Below, one piece after another: positions 1 to 8,483 of a DNA stretch of 64,000 bases (position 1 is the stretch's first letter; each line of letters starts with the position of its first letter). A program made the position numbers and the translations under genes. Below the pieces are notes generated by a model, which made no database searches, was not told where the DNA came from, and saw nothing but the letters and a program-made list of their open reading frames with translations. This DNA comes from Ramlibacter agri (GTDB lineage Bacteria > Pseudomonadota > Gammaproteobacteria > Burkholderiales > Burkholderiaceae_C), in assembly GCF_012927085.1 (NCBI RefSeq), contig NZ_JABBFX010000001.1, forward strand, positions 1,736,001-1,800,000, in the 5' to 3' direction.

Positions 1-271
1 CCAGCAGGCGCTTGCGCTGCTCGGCGTCCATCACCAGGACCATGTCTGCATCCTGGCAGATCGCCCGGGTGACCTGCAGCGCCCGGTGGCCGGTGATGTC
101 CAGGCCGCGTTCGCGCATCAGCTCGACCGCGGCCTTGTCGGCCGGGCTGCCGACCAGCGCGTTCAAGCCGGCGGATTGGACCCGGACGTCCGGCAGTCCC
201 CTGGCGAGCAGGGCCGCGCCCATCGGGCTGCGGCAGATGTTGCCCTCGCAGAGGACCAGGATGCCCTTCAT
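1..271 (-). CDS. Low-molecular-weight protein tyrosine phosphatase (3' end outside window)
   Basis: N-terminal 90 residues of a cytoplasmic low-molecular-weight phosphatase of the Wzb/EpsP/Etp type, which in polysaccharide systems dephosphorylates the Wzc-type tyrosine kinase. The P-loop is visible at the start: C8-E-G-N-I-C-R14-S15, the CX5RS active site, after a short beta strand (MKGILVL). The catalytic Asp of the C-terminal DP motif lies beyond base 1. The ATG overlaps the TGA of the upstream Wza-like gene in an ATGA, so the two are probably translationally coupled in a minus-strand export operon. The alternative, an ArsC-type arsenate reductase, is less likely given this partner. Confidence 0.88.
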   Translation of the reverse strand, partial: MKGILVLCEGNICRSPMGAALLARGLPDVRVQSAGLNALVGSPADKAAVELMRERGLDITGHRALQVTRAICQDADMVLVMDAEQRKRLL

Positions 272-1443
272 GGCGAAATGATGTTGCGTCCCAGGTTCGC
301 CGCCTGGGCGCTGGGGAGGATCAGGCTGATGATGCGGTTCCACTGCACCAGCGGAACGGGGTCGACATACACCACGTCGCGCGGCCGCAGCGAGAAGGTC
401 TCGGCGAGCGCGAGCGCGCTCGGGTTGCCGGCGTTCAGGTGGAAGATGGACGGCGAACCCGCGGCTCCGTTGCGGATGACGTAGATCTGGCTGGTGTTCG
501 ACGTATTGAGGTTCGGGCCGCCGGCCTCGCCCAGGGCCTGGTTCAGCGTCAGGCGGCCGTTGATCATCGGCAGGGCGGAGGGCTTGAGGATTTCGCCCAT
601 CACGTACACCTTGTTCTCGTCCCGGTTGTGCACCGTCACGAGGTCGCCGCCCTGCAGCAGGATACGGTTGGCGTTGACACCCAGTTCCTGCAGCCGCATC
701 AGGTCGATCACCGTGGTGGCGTTGTCGCGGGTGAGGGTGACGAAGGAGCGGTCGCCGGTGGCCGTGATGCCGCCGGCCCGGTTGATGCCCTCCATCAGGG
801 TCATGGGCACGTCGGTGAAGATCTGCGCCCCGGGCACGCGCACTTCGCCTTCGACATAGGCGCGGCGGCTGCGGAACGAGGAGATGCGGACGGTGACCTG
901 CGGGTCCTTGATGACGCGCTTGATCCGGCTCGCGATCAGCTCGGCTGCCTGCGTTTCGGTCAGGCCGCCGATCTTCACGCGTCCCGCATAGGGATAGAAG
1001 ATGTAACCGTCGGCGTCCACGATGAAGCCGGGGGCGCCGCTGATGCCGGTGGGGTCCGCGTTCTGCGCAATCACCTGGCCGCCCAGCGGCAGCAGTTCGG
1101 GATGGTCATAGACCACGACGCCGACGATATCGCTGGTCCCGATCGTGTAGGCCTTCGGTTCCGCGAAGAGGCGGGCAACTTCCGGCGCGACGGCCCGGGG
1201 CAGGGCGGCATATTGCGCCTGCACGAGCGCCGGGCTGATGGGCGTGACCACGCCGGCCGGCGGGTTGTCGGCATCGGACGGGACGTACTGGCCCAGGGTG
1301 ACGCTGCTGCGCGAGCCAGATTCGACATAGTCGAATCCGGGCGTGGTGACCACGGCGCAACCATGCAGCAGCACGGCTGCTGCGGCGAGCATCAACTGGA
1401 GGGCAGGGCGAAGCTGACGCTTGCCCTTAGTGTTCTGGTTCAT
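268..1443 (-). CDS. Wza-like outer-membrane polysaccharide export lipoprotein
   Basis: Outer-membrane auxiliary protein that forms the exit channel for a Wzy-type exopolysaccharide. It has 391 residues, close to E. coli Wza (379). The chosen ATG gives a lipoprotein signal: basic N-terminus, hydrophobic run, and lipobox L-H-G-C29. The open frame extends 30 codons further upstream, but that part has no signal character. A Poly_export domain follows (about residues 100-190: GTSDIVGVVVYDHPEL, then YIFYPYAGRVKIGGLT), then two SLBB-like domains (about 195-350) and a hydrophobic C-terminal segment like the Wza barrel helix. It lies between a YjbH-like gene and the phosphatase on the same strand. The polymerase, Wzc and glycosyltransferases are not in the window. 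Confidence 0.88.
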   Translation of the reverse strand: MNQNTKGKRQLRPALQLMLAAAAVLLHGCAVVTTPGFDYVESGSRSSVTLGQYVPSDADNPPAGVVTPISPALVQAQYAALPRAVAPEVARLFAEPKAYTIGTSDIVGVVVYDHPELLPLGGQVIAQNADPTGISGAPGFIVDADGYIFYPYAGRVKIGGLTETQAAELIASRIKRVIKDPQVTVRISSFRSRRAYVEGEVRVPGAQIFTDVPMTLMEGINRAGGITATGDRSFVTLTRDNATTVIDLMRLQELGVNANRILLQGGDLVTVHNRDENKVYVMGEILKPSALPMINGRLTLNQALGEAGGPNLNTSNTSQIYVIRNGAAGSPSIFHLNAGNPSALALAETFSLRPRDVVYVDPVPLVQWNRIISLILPSAQAANLGRNIISP

Positions 1444-1539
1444 GGTGCGAGTCGAAGACTGTAACTTAAGGCCACGCGCGGCCCAGCGCTCCTGCTGGGC
1501 CAAAAATGTCAATATGTGGAATGGTTCCCACAAACCGCA

Positions 1540-3741
1540 TCAGCGTGCGGCGTCGCGGATACGCCTGATATTGTCCTCAAAGTACAGCAGGCTGGCGCGG
1601 TCGGAGTTGTGCATGGCTTCCAGGGTGGGCGTGGGCGGTTGCACGCCGCGGCCGGTGACCACCGCGTTGTTGGAGCCGCCGATCAGGCTTTCGACGGCAT
1701 GCGAGAAGCGCGGAGTGCCCGTCAGCTGCAGCTCTGAAGGGTTCATGTCCTTGCGGGGGCCGATCGGGATCGAGAACTCGATGCCGGCGAAGCTGCGGGT
1801 GAGGGAACTCACCTGCGTACGCCGCCAGTAAAGCTGCACGGCGACGTCGCTGAACCACTGGCGCACGCCCAGTTGCAGCCCGCGGTCGTTGTTCATGAAC
1901 TGGCCCCCGGTCGCTTCCAGGTAGGTCCGGGTCGGCGCCACGTTGTAGCGATAACCGAGGAGCAGCGGGCGGGCGGACTTGGGTTCGTTCGGGACGGCGT
2001 GATAGTCCGCGTTGTCGAACACCCCGCCTTGCAGGTTGACCCGATGGCGGCCGTCGCCCGGCTCCCAGCGCAGCGCGCCGTAGACGCCGTCGAAGTGGTT
2101 GCCCACGCGGCCGACCGTGCCCTGCGCGGTGACGGCGGCCAGGCCCCAGCGGCGGATGGCCAGGTCGTCACCCGGCGCGAACCAGCGCTCCAGCGGCACC
2201 CGCACCGTCTGCGTGAAGGCGAGGCGTTCGGTGCCATTGCGAATGGCGCGCGATTCGAGCAGGCCGCCGGAACCGAAATCATTGGAGTGCGCCAGCTCCT
2301 GCTGCACGCGCCATTCGAAATCGGCGCCTGGCCACAGCGGCTGGCGGAAGCCGACGTTGATGCCTGCGGAGTAGTCCAGCACGCCGACTTCGGTGCCCAC
2401 GGTCGTGCGCAACACCGGCGACAGCGAGATGCGCAGCGTCTTCCAGCTCGGTTGCAGTCCGCTCACCACCCAGTTCGCGCCTTCCTCGAGCCGGTCGAGC
2501 GCCATCGTGCCGGGCGTCGACAGCTCGCCGCCGGCGCAGGTGTTCGTGCCCTGGATCCACTGGCGCAGGCAATCGGCCTGGCCGGTCACCGCCACCAGCG
2601 GCAGCTGCCGTTGCGTGATCACCAGGCGATAGGCGACGCGGTCGTCGCCGAGCTCACGCGCCACGGCGCCGAGCGCGGCGCCGATCGCATCCGCCGAATT
2701 CCAGTTGTAGGTGGCGTTGTTGGCGCGGATGGCGATGCTGCCATCGGCCATCCGGCCGACCGAGATGTCTTCCAGGCCCTTGGCGCGCAGCGCCTGCGCG
2801 AGGGCTTCGAGCCGCTCGTTGCCGATCGGTTGCGCTGGCGGAAGCGGCTCCGCGGCGCGTTGCGCCGGCACGGAGGCTCCTCCATTTGGAGTAGGCGCCG
2901 CTGGCGCGGGCAGCGTGCGGGCCTCGTAGACGGGCAGCGGCTTCTGCGCATCGGCGAGCGCGGGCGCCGGCGCTTGCGCGCCTGCGGCAGGCAGCGAAGG
3001 CACCTTGTAGAGCGGGATCGAGACCCCGGCGCTCCACCAATTGCGTTCGGTGAACTTGGTGTCGTTCAGGGCCAGGTTCGCGCCGATGTAGGCTGACCAG
3101 CCTTCCGGCAGCCATTGCTTCGGCGCGAACAGGCGCACGCCGGCAAAGGAGCTGCCGTCGGTGTATTCCAGCTGGCCGCGCACCCAGGGCAGCGGCTGCC
3201 ACGCCGCGGACGCGAACGGGCCATCGAGCGGCGAGCGCGGACGGTTCCCGCCGGAGGTCGATCGCTTCGCGAGGCCGGCGCTGGCTTCGTACGAACCCGC
3301 ATCAAAAGTCAGAACACCGTAATAGCTGCGGAAATTGGTTGCAGCGCCACCGACGTCGGTTGCCCCGAGCCCGAGGCGAAAACGGTTGCGTGCATCGATG
3401 CCGATCGCAAACTTGCCGGAAGCTGACAGGTCGCGGACGCCATGACAGACGTTGACGAAGCAATTGTCCGGATTCGAATTCGCGGCGAGCCGTCCACTGA
3501 ACTCGAAGTTGGGGAACATGCCGAAGCCCGCGACGTAGTTGCTCCCGTGGGTACTGGGTTGCGCGCCCGGCAATTGGTTGTCGTAAGCGAATTCGAAGCG
3601 CCCCCAGTCGAGAAGGCGTGCGTTCGGCGTGATACCCAATCCGGTGTAGCCGGCCTGCGTCATCGTGGTGTCCACGGCGCTCGCGGAGCAGGAAACCAAC
3701 GCGGCGGTGAGGGCGAAGACGTGGTGCTTGTTCGGGTTCAT
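1540..3741 (-). CDS. YjbH-like exopolysaccharide outer-membrane protein
   Basis: 733-residue predicted outer-membrane protein of the YjbH (DUF940) family, associated with exopolysaccharide secretion in Gram-negative bacteria. The chosen ATG (MNPNKHHVFALTAAL) gives a cleavable signal peptide ending near A-S-A. The mature protein opens with QAGYTGLGITPNARLLDWG, typical of this family. A Pro/Ala-rich linker at about residues 285-340 separates an N-terminal beta-rich part from a larger C-terminal part full of alternating amphipathic strands (GVRQWFSDVAVQLYWRR; FAGIEFSIPIG). The open frame reaches 38 codons further upstream but lacks signal features there. It is first in the visible minus-strand operon ahead of the Wza-like gene, 96 bp away. 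The exact role is not established by sequence. Confidence 0.8.
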   Translation of the reverse strand: MNPNKHHVFALTAALVSCSASAVDTTMTQAGYTGLGITPNARLLDWGRFEFAYDNQLPGAQPSTHGSNYVAGFGMFPNFEFSGRLAANSNPDNCFVNVCHGVRDLSASGKFAIGIDARNRFRLGLGATDVGGAATNFRSYYGVLTFDAGSYEASAGLAKRSTSGGNRPRSPLDGPFASAAWQPLPWVRGQLEYTDGSSFAGVRLFAPKQWLPEGWSAYIGANLALNDTKFTERNWWSAGVSIPLYKVPSLPAAGAQAPAPALADAQKPLPVYEARTLPAPAAPTPNGGASVPAQRAAEPLPPAQPIGNERLEALAQALRAKGLEDISVGRMADGSIAIRANNATYNWNSADAIGAALGAVARELGDDRVAYRLVITQRQLPLVAVTGQADCLRQWIQGTNTCAGGELSTPGTMALDRLEEGANWVVSGLQPSWKTLRISLSPVLRTTVGTEVGVLDYSAGINVGFRQPLWPGADFEWRVQQELAHSNDFGSGGLLESRAIRNGTERLAFTQTVRVPLERWFAPGDDLAIRRWGLAAVTAQGTVGRVGNHFDGVYGALRWEPGDGRHRVNLQGGVFDNADYHAVPNEPKSARPLLLGYRYNVAPTRTYLEATGGQFMNNDRGLQLGVRQWFSDVAVQLYWRRTQVSSLTRSFAGIEFSIPIGPRKDMNPSELQLTGTPRFSHAVESLIGGSNNAVVTGRGVQPPTPTLEAMHNSDRASLLYFEDNIRRIRDAAR

Positions 3742-3854
3742 GAAGCAGTAATTCGGCGGCCGCATTGTGCCAGCTTGTTTACGAGCGGTTGCATTTCTTG
3801 TACCCTCGCGTCTCAAAGTGTTCGACCGTGCAAACCCCTGAGAGAGGTATCCCA

Positions 3855-4424
3855 ATGAAGAAACGTCTGCTCCTCATCGCAGCCCTGTTCACCGCCACGA
3901 TTCTTGCTGCCTGCGGGGGTGGGGGCGGAGATGAAACGCTCAACACCGCCTCGAGCAATCTGAGCACCAACGTGACGGCCAGCAATGCTGCCGCAATCCA
4001 GGGTCTGCCCTTCACGTTTGCCTCCGGCGTGCCGGACTTCGGCACCTCGCAAACCACCACGGTCACGGTCACGGGCACCTCCGGGACCGACACGTTCGCT
4101 GTCAGTTCCGGTGGCAACACCGCGTCCGGCCAGCTGAATTACGGCTCGTGCATCTTCAAGTTCACGGCTTCGACCTTCCCGGTGGGCAGCCCGCTCGCGG
4201 TCGGCAACACCATCACGATCGCGAACTGCCACTTCACCGCCAACACGAAGGGCACGACGGCCACCGGCCTCGCGGTCCAGCGTGTCGCGACACTGGTGCT
4301 GAACAGCGCCACCTCCGGCGGCGTCACGGTCACCGTCATGGTCAATGGCGACGGCTCCGTGACCGTCAACGGCGTCGGCGCCGGCTCGGTCACCCTGACC
4401 CCGCTCACCGGCAGCGCCATCTGA
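3855..4424 (+). CDS. Small Thr/Gly-rich predicted lipoprotein, unknown function
   Basis: 189-residue protein that I cannot assign to a family. It starts with a clear lipoprotein signal (MKKRLLLIAALFTATILAAC, lipobox at Cys20) followed by a Gly5 stretch. The mature part is low in charge and rich in Thr, Val, Gly, Ser and Asn, with many alternating T-V strands (TTVTVTGTSGTDTFAV), which suggests a beta-sandwich surface protein. Only one cysteine follows the lipid cysteine. The ATG was chosen for the signal peptide. It is transcribed divergently from the YjbH-like gene and ends in a strong terminator, so it is probably monocistronic. Confidence 0.7.
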   Translation: MKKRLLLIAALFTATILAACGGGGGDETLNTASSNLSTNVTASNAAAIQGLPFTFASGVPDFGTSQTTTVTVTGTSGTDTFAVSSGGNTASGQLNYGSCIFKFTASTFPVGSPLAVGNTITIANCHFTANTKGTTATGLAVQRVATLVLNSATSGGVTVTVMVNGDGSVTVNGVGAGSVTLTPLTGSAI

Positions 4425-4446
4425 TCCGGCTTCGGCCATGAGGAGA

Positions 4447-4472
4447 GCCCGCGCATCGCGCGGGCTTTTTTC
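4447..4472 (+). terminator. Rho-independent terminator of the lipoprotein gene
   Basis: A perfect 8-bp stem, GCCCGCGC / GCGCGGGC, closes a 3-nt loop (ATC) and is followed by a run of six T. It lies 23 nt after the lipoprotein stop codon. On the other strand it could also serve the convergent zinc-ribbon gene, but the T-run favours the plus direction. Confidence 0.9.
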
Positions 4473-4481
4473 TTTGGCGTT

Positions 4482-4703
4482 TCAGCCGGGGTGCTGCTTC
4501 GTGTCCTTGGAGAAGTCCTTGAGCGTGGACGTCATCCAGCGCTTGACTTCGACCACGTCCTTGCGGGCGAGCACGTTCTGGCGGCACTGGTTGCAGTAGT
4601 AGTGGCGCAGCGGCGGCAGCAGCAGCCGCATCCACAGCTTGCGCGGCACGCGCTCGAGTTCAGCGAACTCGCAGTCGGCGCACGCGCCACGAAGAATCTT
4701 CAT
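4482..4703 (-). CDS. 73-aa protein with two CxxC motifs (putative zinc ribbon)
   Basis: Small basic protein of unknown function. Two cysteine pairs, C8-A-D-C11 and C37-N-Q-C40, could bind one zinc. Between them lies a basic, hydrophobic stretch (KLWMRLLLPPLRHYYC), and the C-terminus is Lys-rich. The start is MKILRGACADC. The frame stays open upstream, but only through the tRNA-Leu gene, so the upstream part is not coding. Similar mini-proteins occur as unnamed 'hypothetical protein' entries in Burkholderiales, by recollection only. Confidence 0.6.
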   Translation of the reverse strand: MKILRGACADCEFAELERVPRKLWMRLLLPPLRHYYCNQCRQNVLARKDVVEVKRWMTSTLKDFSKDTKQHPG

Positions 4704-4838
4704 CGCTGTTCCCCTCGGCCCCGCGCAGGGGCCGCGTTCCTTCCTGCGGCACTGTACGCCGCCGTCAGGAAGTCGACAGCGTGAGCCGACGGCTGGCGCG
4801 CCGCGCTGTTGCGCAAGCGGCGGGCCAGGGGAATTGCT

Positions 4839-4925
4839 TGGTGCCGGAGGCCGGAATCGAACCGGCACGGTGTTGCCACCGGCAGATTTTGAATCTGCTG
4901 CGTCTACCGATTTCGCCACTCCGGC
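4839..4925 (-). tRNA. tRNA-Leu (anticodon CAA)
   Basis: 87-nt class II tRNA on the minus strand. The acceptor stem GCCGGAG pairs with CTCCGGC, followed by A and an encoded CCA. The anticodon arm is GCAGA-TTCAAAA-TCTGC, giving anticodon CAA (UUG codons). The long variable arm GGTGGCAACACC is typical of leucine tRNAs, and the T-arm carries GGTTCGATTCC. Confidence 0.96.
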
Positions 4926-4965
4926 AGCGAGGGAGGGGAGCCCGAAATTATGGCACAGTGCAGCC

Positions 4966-5868
4966 ATGAACTACCCCACCATCGAGGATGCGATCGGCCG
5001 CACGCCGCTCGTGGCGCTGCAGCGCATCGGTGCGGCGGAGAACGCGCGCCGCGGCAACGTGATCCTCGCCAAGCTCGAAGGCAACAACCCGGCCGGTTCG
5101 GTGAAGGACCGCCCGGCGCTGTCCATGATCAAGCGCGCCGAGGAGCGCGGCGAGATCAAGCCGGGCGATACGCTGATCGAGGCGACTTCCGGCAACACCG
5201 GCATCGCGCTGGCGATGGCCGCGGCCGTGCGCGGCTACCGCATGGTCCTGATCATGCCGGAGGACCTCTCCATCGAGCGCGCGCGGACCATGAAGGCCTT
5301 CGGCGCCGAACTGGTGCTCACCCCCAAGAGCGGCGGCATGGAATACGCGCGCGACCTGGCCGAGAACATGCAGCGCGAAGGCAAGGGCCGCGTGCTCGAC
5401 CAGTTCGCCAACCCCGACAACCCGCGCATCCACTACGAGACCACCGGCCCCGAGCTGTGGGAGCAGACCGGCGGGCGCATCACGCACTTCGTGAGCGCGA
5501 TGGGCACCACGGGTACCATCACCGGCGTGTCGCGCTTCCTGAAGGAAAAGAACCCGAAGGTTCGCATCGTCGGCGCGCAACCCAACGAAGGTTCGCGCAT
5601 CCCGGGCATCCGCAAGTGGCCGCAGGAATACCTGCCGAAGATCTACGACCCGAGCACGGTGGATGAACTGGTCTACGTGGGCCAGGACGACGCCGAGGAG
5701 ATGTGCCGGCGCATGGCGCGCGAGGAAGGCATCTTCGGCGGCATCTCGGCGGCCGGCGCGCTGTGGGTCGCGCAGCAGATCTCGAACCAGGTGGAGAACG
5801 CCACCATCGTGTTCGTGGTCTGCGACCGCGGCGACCGCTACCTTTCGACGGGCGTGTTTCCGGCGTGA
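4966..5868 (+). CDS. cysM: Cysteine synthase B (O-acetylserine sulfhydrylase)
   Basis: PLP enzyme making L-cysteine from O-acetylserine and sulfide or thiosulfate. At 300 residues it matches CysM (303 in E. coli). The PLP lysine is K47 in GNNPAGSVKDRPA, the wording specific to CysM rather than CysK (NPSCSVKDR). The substrate loop is EATSGNTGIALA and the phosphate-binding loop is GTTGTITG. The ATG was chosen because the protein starts directly with the family N-terminus (NYPTIEDAIGRTPL). It heads a plus-strand run with a NUDIX gene and tusA. The shared sulfur theme of cysM and tusA is suggestive. Confidence 0.95.
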   Translation: MNYPTIEDAIGRTPLVALQRIGAAENARRGNVILAKLEGNNPAGSVKDRPALSMIKRAEERGEIKPGDTLIEATSGNTGIALAMAAAVRGYRMVLIMPEDLSIERARTMKAFGAELVLTPKSGGMEYARDLAENMQREGKGRVLDQFANPDNPRIHYETTGPELWEQTGGRITHFVSAMGTTGTITGVSRFLKEKNPKVRIVGAQPNEGSRIPGIRKWPQEYLPKIYDPSTVDELVYVGQDDAEEMCRRMAREEGIFGGISAAGALWVAQQISNQVENATIVFVVCDRGDRYLSTGVFPA

Positions 5869-6392
5869 GCGATTACCGGTTCTGTCCGCAATGCGCGGCG
5901 CCGCTGGCACGGGTCGCGCAGATGGAAGACGGCGGCGAGAAGCAGCGCCTGCGCTGCCCCGCCTGCGGCTGGACGCACTGGAACAACCCGACCCCCGTGC
6001 TGGCGGCAGTGATCCAGTACGACGACCGCATCCTGCTCGCGCGCAACGCGGCCTGGACCCACAAGATGTACGCGCTGATCACCGGCTTCATGGAAGCCGG
6101 CGAGACGCCGCAGGAGGGCATCGCGCGCGAGATCGCCGAGGAGACCAGCCTGCAGGCCGAGGAACTGAACCTGATCGGCGTCTACGACTTCCAGCGCATG
6201 AACCAGGTGATCATCGCCTACCACGCGCGCTGCAGCGGCGCGGTGAGGCTCTCGCCGGAGCTCGTAGACTACAAGCTGTTTGCCTATGACCAGGTGCGCT
6301 GCTGGCCCGCCGGCACCGGCTACGCGCTGGCGGACTGGCTGCGCAGCCGGGGCCACCAGCCGCAGTTCATGGACCTGCCGCCCCGCACCTGA
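5865..6392 (+). CDS. NUDIX hydrolase with N-terminal zinc ribbon
   Basis: 175-residue NudC-like pyrophosphohydrolase. The zinc ribbon is CPQC...CPAC (about residues 7-35). The Nudix box is complete: GFMEAGETPQEG then REIAEETSL, with Thr instead of the usual Gly in the EEx(G) position. The SQPWPFPxS motif that marks NADH/NAD-cap decapping NudC is absent (the C-terminus reads PQFMDLPP), so the substrate is open. The start is a GTG that overlaps the cysM stop (GTGA), giving translational coupling. A later ATG (MEDGGEK) would destroy the ribbon. Confidence 0.85.
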   Translation: MSDYRFCPQCAAPLARVAQMEDGGEKQRLRCPACGWTHWNNPTPVLAAVIQYDDRILLARNAAWTHKMYALITGFMEAGETPQEGIAREIAEETSLQAEELNLIGVYDFQRMNQVIIAYHARCSGAVRLSPELVDYKLFAYDQVRCWPAGTGYALADWLRSRGHQPQFMDLPPRT

Positions 6393-6401
6393 GGAGACGC
6401 C

Positions 6402-6629
6402 ATGACATACGACAAGGAAATCGACACGCGCGGCCTCAACTGCCCCCTGCCCATCCTGAAGGCCAAGAAGGCGCTGACGGACATGCAGAGCGGCCAGCTG
6501 TTGAAGGTCATCTCCACCGACGGCGGCTCGCTGCGCGACTTCCAGGCCTTCTCCAAGCAGACCGGCAACGAACTCGTCGAACAGCAGACCGTGGGCGGCG
6601 AGTTCGTCCACGTGCTGCGCCGGCGCTGA
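6402..6629 (+). CDS. TusA-family sulfurtransferase
   Basis: 75-residue sulfur carrier. The N-terminal motif D-T-R-G-L-N-C14-P-L-P carries the conserved CPxP cysteine that bears the persulfide. Length and order match TusA/SirA-like proteins. It follows the NUDIX gene by 9 nt in the cysM operon. Members of this family serve tRNA thiolation, molybdenum cofactor synthesis or sulfur oxidation; the sequence does not say which applies. Confidence 0.9.
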   Translation: MTYDKEIDTRGLNCPLPILKAKKALTDMQSGQLLKVISTDGGSLRDFQAFSKQTGNELVEQQTVGGEFVHVLRRR

Positions 6630-6636
6630 TCCGGTC

Positions 6637-7491
6637 GTGGACCCGAACGCGGATGAGGCCCTCGTCACGCTGCACAACGCCGGCGGCGACGAGGCCACCA
6701 TCAGCCTGCACGGTGCCCAGCTGCTGTCCTGGAAGGCGGCGGGCCGGGAACAGATCTACTGGAGCCCGCTCTCGCGGCCTGCTGCCGACCGCGCGGTGCG
6801 GGGCGGCGTGCCGGTCTGCTTCCCCCAGTTTGGCGAGCGTGGGCCATTGCCGCGACATGGCCTGGTGCGGACGCGGCGCTGGGAGATGGCGTCCTTTCCC
6901 GCGCCGCATGCGCGCATCGCCGAAGGGCGCTGGCAGTTCGATGGCCTGCCGGCCACCTTGGGCTGGCCGCATCCCTTCCGGCTCGTGCTGGTCGTGCGCC
7001 TGGGGCCGCGCTGGCTGGAGCTGGCGCTGGAGGCGCACAACACCGGACCCCAGCCCTTGGACTTCACGGCGGCGCTGCACACCTACCTGGCGGTCGATGA
7101 CGTACGGCAGGCTTCGCTCACAGGCCTCCAGGGGCTGGCCTACGAAGACGCCCTCGATGGCAACACGTTGAAGACCGAAAAGGCCCCCGCGCTGCGCGTC
7201 GACGGCGAAATCGACCGGGTCTATCGCGGCGTCCCGCCGGCGCTGGAACTACGTGACGGCAACGGCTTGCGCCGCCTGCACCAGCAGGGATTCGCCGATG
7301 CGGTGGTCTGGAATCCGGGGCTGCCGCGCGATGCGCGCTTCGCGGACATGCCGCCGCAGGACTGGACGCGCATGCTGTGCATCGAAGCCGCGGCCATCGA
7401 GAATCCGGTTTCGCTGCAGCCCGGCGCTGTGTGGCGCGGCAGGCAGCGCATCGAGCTGCCGGACGCGGACGGCTTCGAGCCCGCGTCTTGA
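6637..7491 (+). CDS. D-hexose-6-phosphate mutarotase (YeaD-like aldose epimerase)
   Basis: 284-residue galactose-mutarotase-fold protein that interconverts anomers of glucose-6-phosphate-type sugars. Family markers are RGGVPVCFPQFG, then PRHGLVR with the first candidate catalytic His, the WPHPFRL strand and the late W-N-P-G segment (VVWNPG). The start is GTG, 7 nt after the tusA stop; no ATG fits the N-terminus. It is convergent with galU (3 nt between stops), so two hexose-phosphate genes sit side by side. Confidence 0.85.
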   Translation: MDPNADEALVTLHNAGGDEATISLHGAQLLSWKAAGREQIYWSPLSRPAADRAVRGGVPVCFPQFGERGPLPRHGLVRTRRWEMASFPAPHARIAEGRWQFDGLPATLGWPHPFRLVLVVRLGPRWLELALEAHNTGPQPLDFTAALHTYLAVDDVRQASLTGLQGLAYEDALDGNTLKTEKAPALRVDGEIDRVYRGVPPALELRDGNGLRRLHQQGFADAVVWNPGLPRDARFADMPPQDWTRMLCIEAAAIENPVSLQPGAVWRGRQRIELPDADGFEPAS

Positions 7492-7494
7492 GCC

Positions 7495-8376
7495 TCAGGG
7501 CTTCAGGCCCTGCAGGTAGGCGCGGAAGGCGGGGCCCACCTCCGGGTGCTTCAGCGCGAATTCCACGGTCGCTTCCAGGAAGCCTTCCTTGCTGCCGCAG
7601 TCGTAGCGCTTGCCCTGGTAGCGGAAGGCGTGCACGCCTTCGGTGCCGATCAGCTGCGCGATGCCGTCGGTGAGCTGGATCTCGCCGCCGCTGCCGCGCG
7701 GCTGGTTGCGGATGCGCGAGAACACCGCCGGCGTGAGGATGTAGCGGCCCGCGACGCCCAGGCGGGAAGGCGCCTTGTCCGGCGCCGGCTTCTCTACCAT
7801 CTCGCGCACCTTGACCAGCCGGTCGTCGACCGTGTCGCCCGCCACGATGCCGTAGCGGCGCACGTGCTCCAGCGGCACTTCCTGCACCGCCAGCAGCGAA
7901 GTCGGGGTCTGCTGGAACTGCTTCACCATCTGCGCCAGCACGCCGGCGCCGCCCTCCGGCCCGCACATCAGGTCGTCGGCCAGGAGTACTGCGAAAGGTT
8001 CATTTCCGACCAGCGCCTCGGCACACAGCACCGCGTGGCCCAGGCCCAGCGAACGCGGCTGGCGCACATAGGAGCAGTCCATGTCGGCCGGCGCCAGCGA
8101 GCGCACCAGGTCCAGCAACTGCTGCTTACCGCTGGCTTCGAGCTCGGTTTCGAGCTCGTAGGCCGTGTCGAAGTGGTCCTCGATGGCGCGCTTGTTGCGT
8201 CCGGTCACGAAGATCATGTGCCGGATGCCGGCTTCATAGGCTTCTTCGACCGCGTACTGGATCAGGGGCTTGTCCACCACCGGCAGCATTTCCTTGGGCT
8301 GCGCCTTGGTGGCCGGGAGGAATCGCGTGCCGAGGCCGGCGACGGGAAAAACTGCCTTCTGGATCTGCGTGAACAA
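7495..8376 (-). CDS. galU: UTP--glucose-1-phosphate uridylyltransferase
   Basis: Makes UDP-glucose from UTP and glucose-1-phosphate, feeding envelope polysaccharides. At 293 residues it is typical of GalU. The nucleotidyltransferase signature [11 protein letters not shown] and the following P-K-E-M are at residues 14-29, then [14 protein letters not shown], and LADD as the metal-binding strand. The [17 protein letters not shown] segment near the C-terminus is also GalU-like. It probably supports the exopolysaccharide locus at the start of the window. Confidence 0.95.
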   Translation of the reverse strand: MFTQIQKAVFPVAGLGTRFLPATKAQPKEMLPVVDKPLIQYAVEEAYEAGIRHMIFVTGRNKRAIEDHFDTAYELETELEASGKQQLLDLVRSLAPADMDCSYVRQPRSLGLGHAVLCAEALVGNEPFAVLLADDLMCGPEGGAGVLAQMVKQFQQTPTSLLAVQEVPLEHVRRYGIVAGDTVDDRLVKVREMVEKPAPDKAPSRLGVAGRYILTPAVFSRIRNQPRGSGGEIQLTDGIAQLIGTEGVHAFRYQGKRYDCGSKEGFLEATVEFALKHPEVGPAFRAYLQGLKP

Positions 8377-8483
8377 TTTCGTGGACCGCCTTGAAAGGAT
8401 TCTTTACAGTTTGCCGCACATGCCGGCAAGCTCCGGATTTTCGCGCACACGCGCCCGGCATGGTTGCCAGACAAGGACGCGCC

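Noticed and set aside
4704..4967. Upstream extension of the mini zinc-ribbon protein to 161 residues
   Set aside because: The extra residues are translated from the tRNA-Leu gene and its leader, so the internal ATG at 4703 is used.
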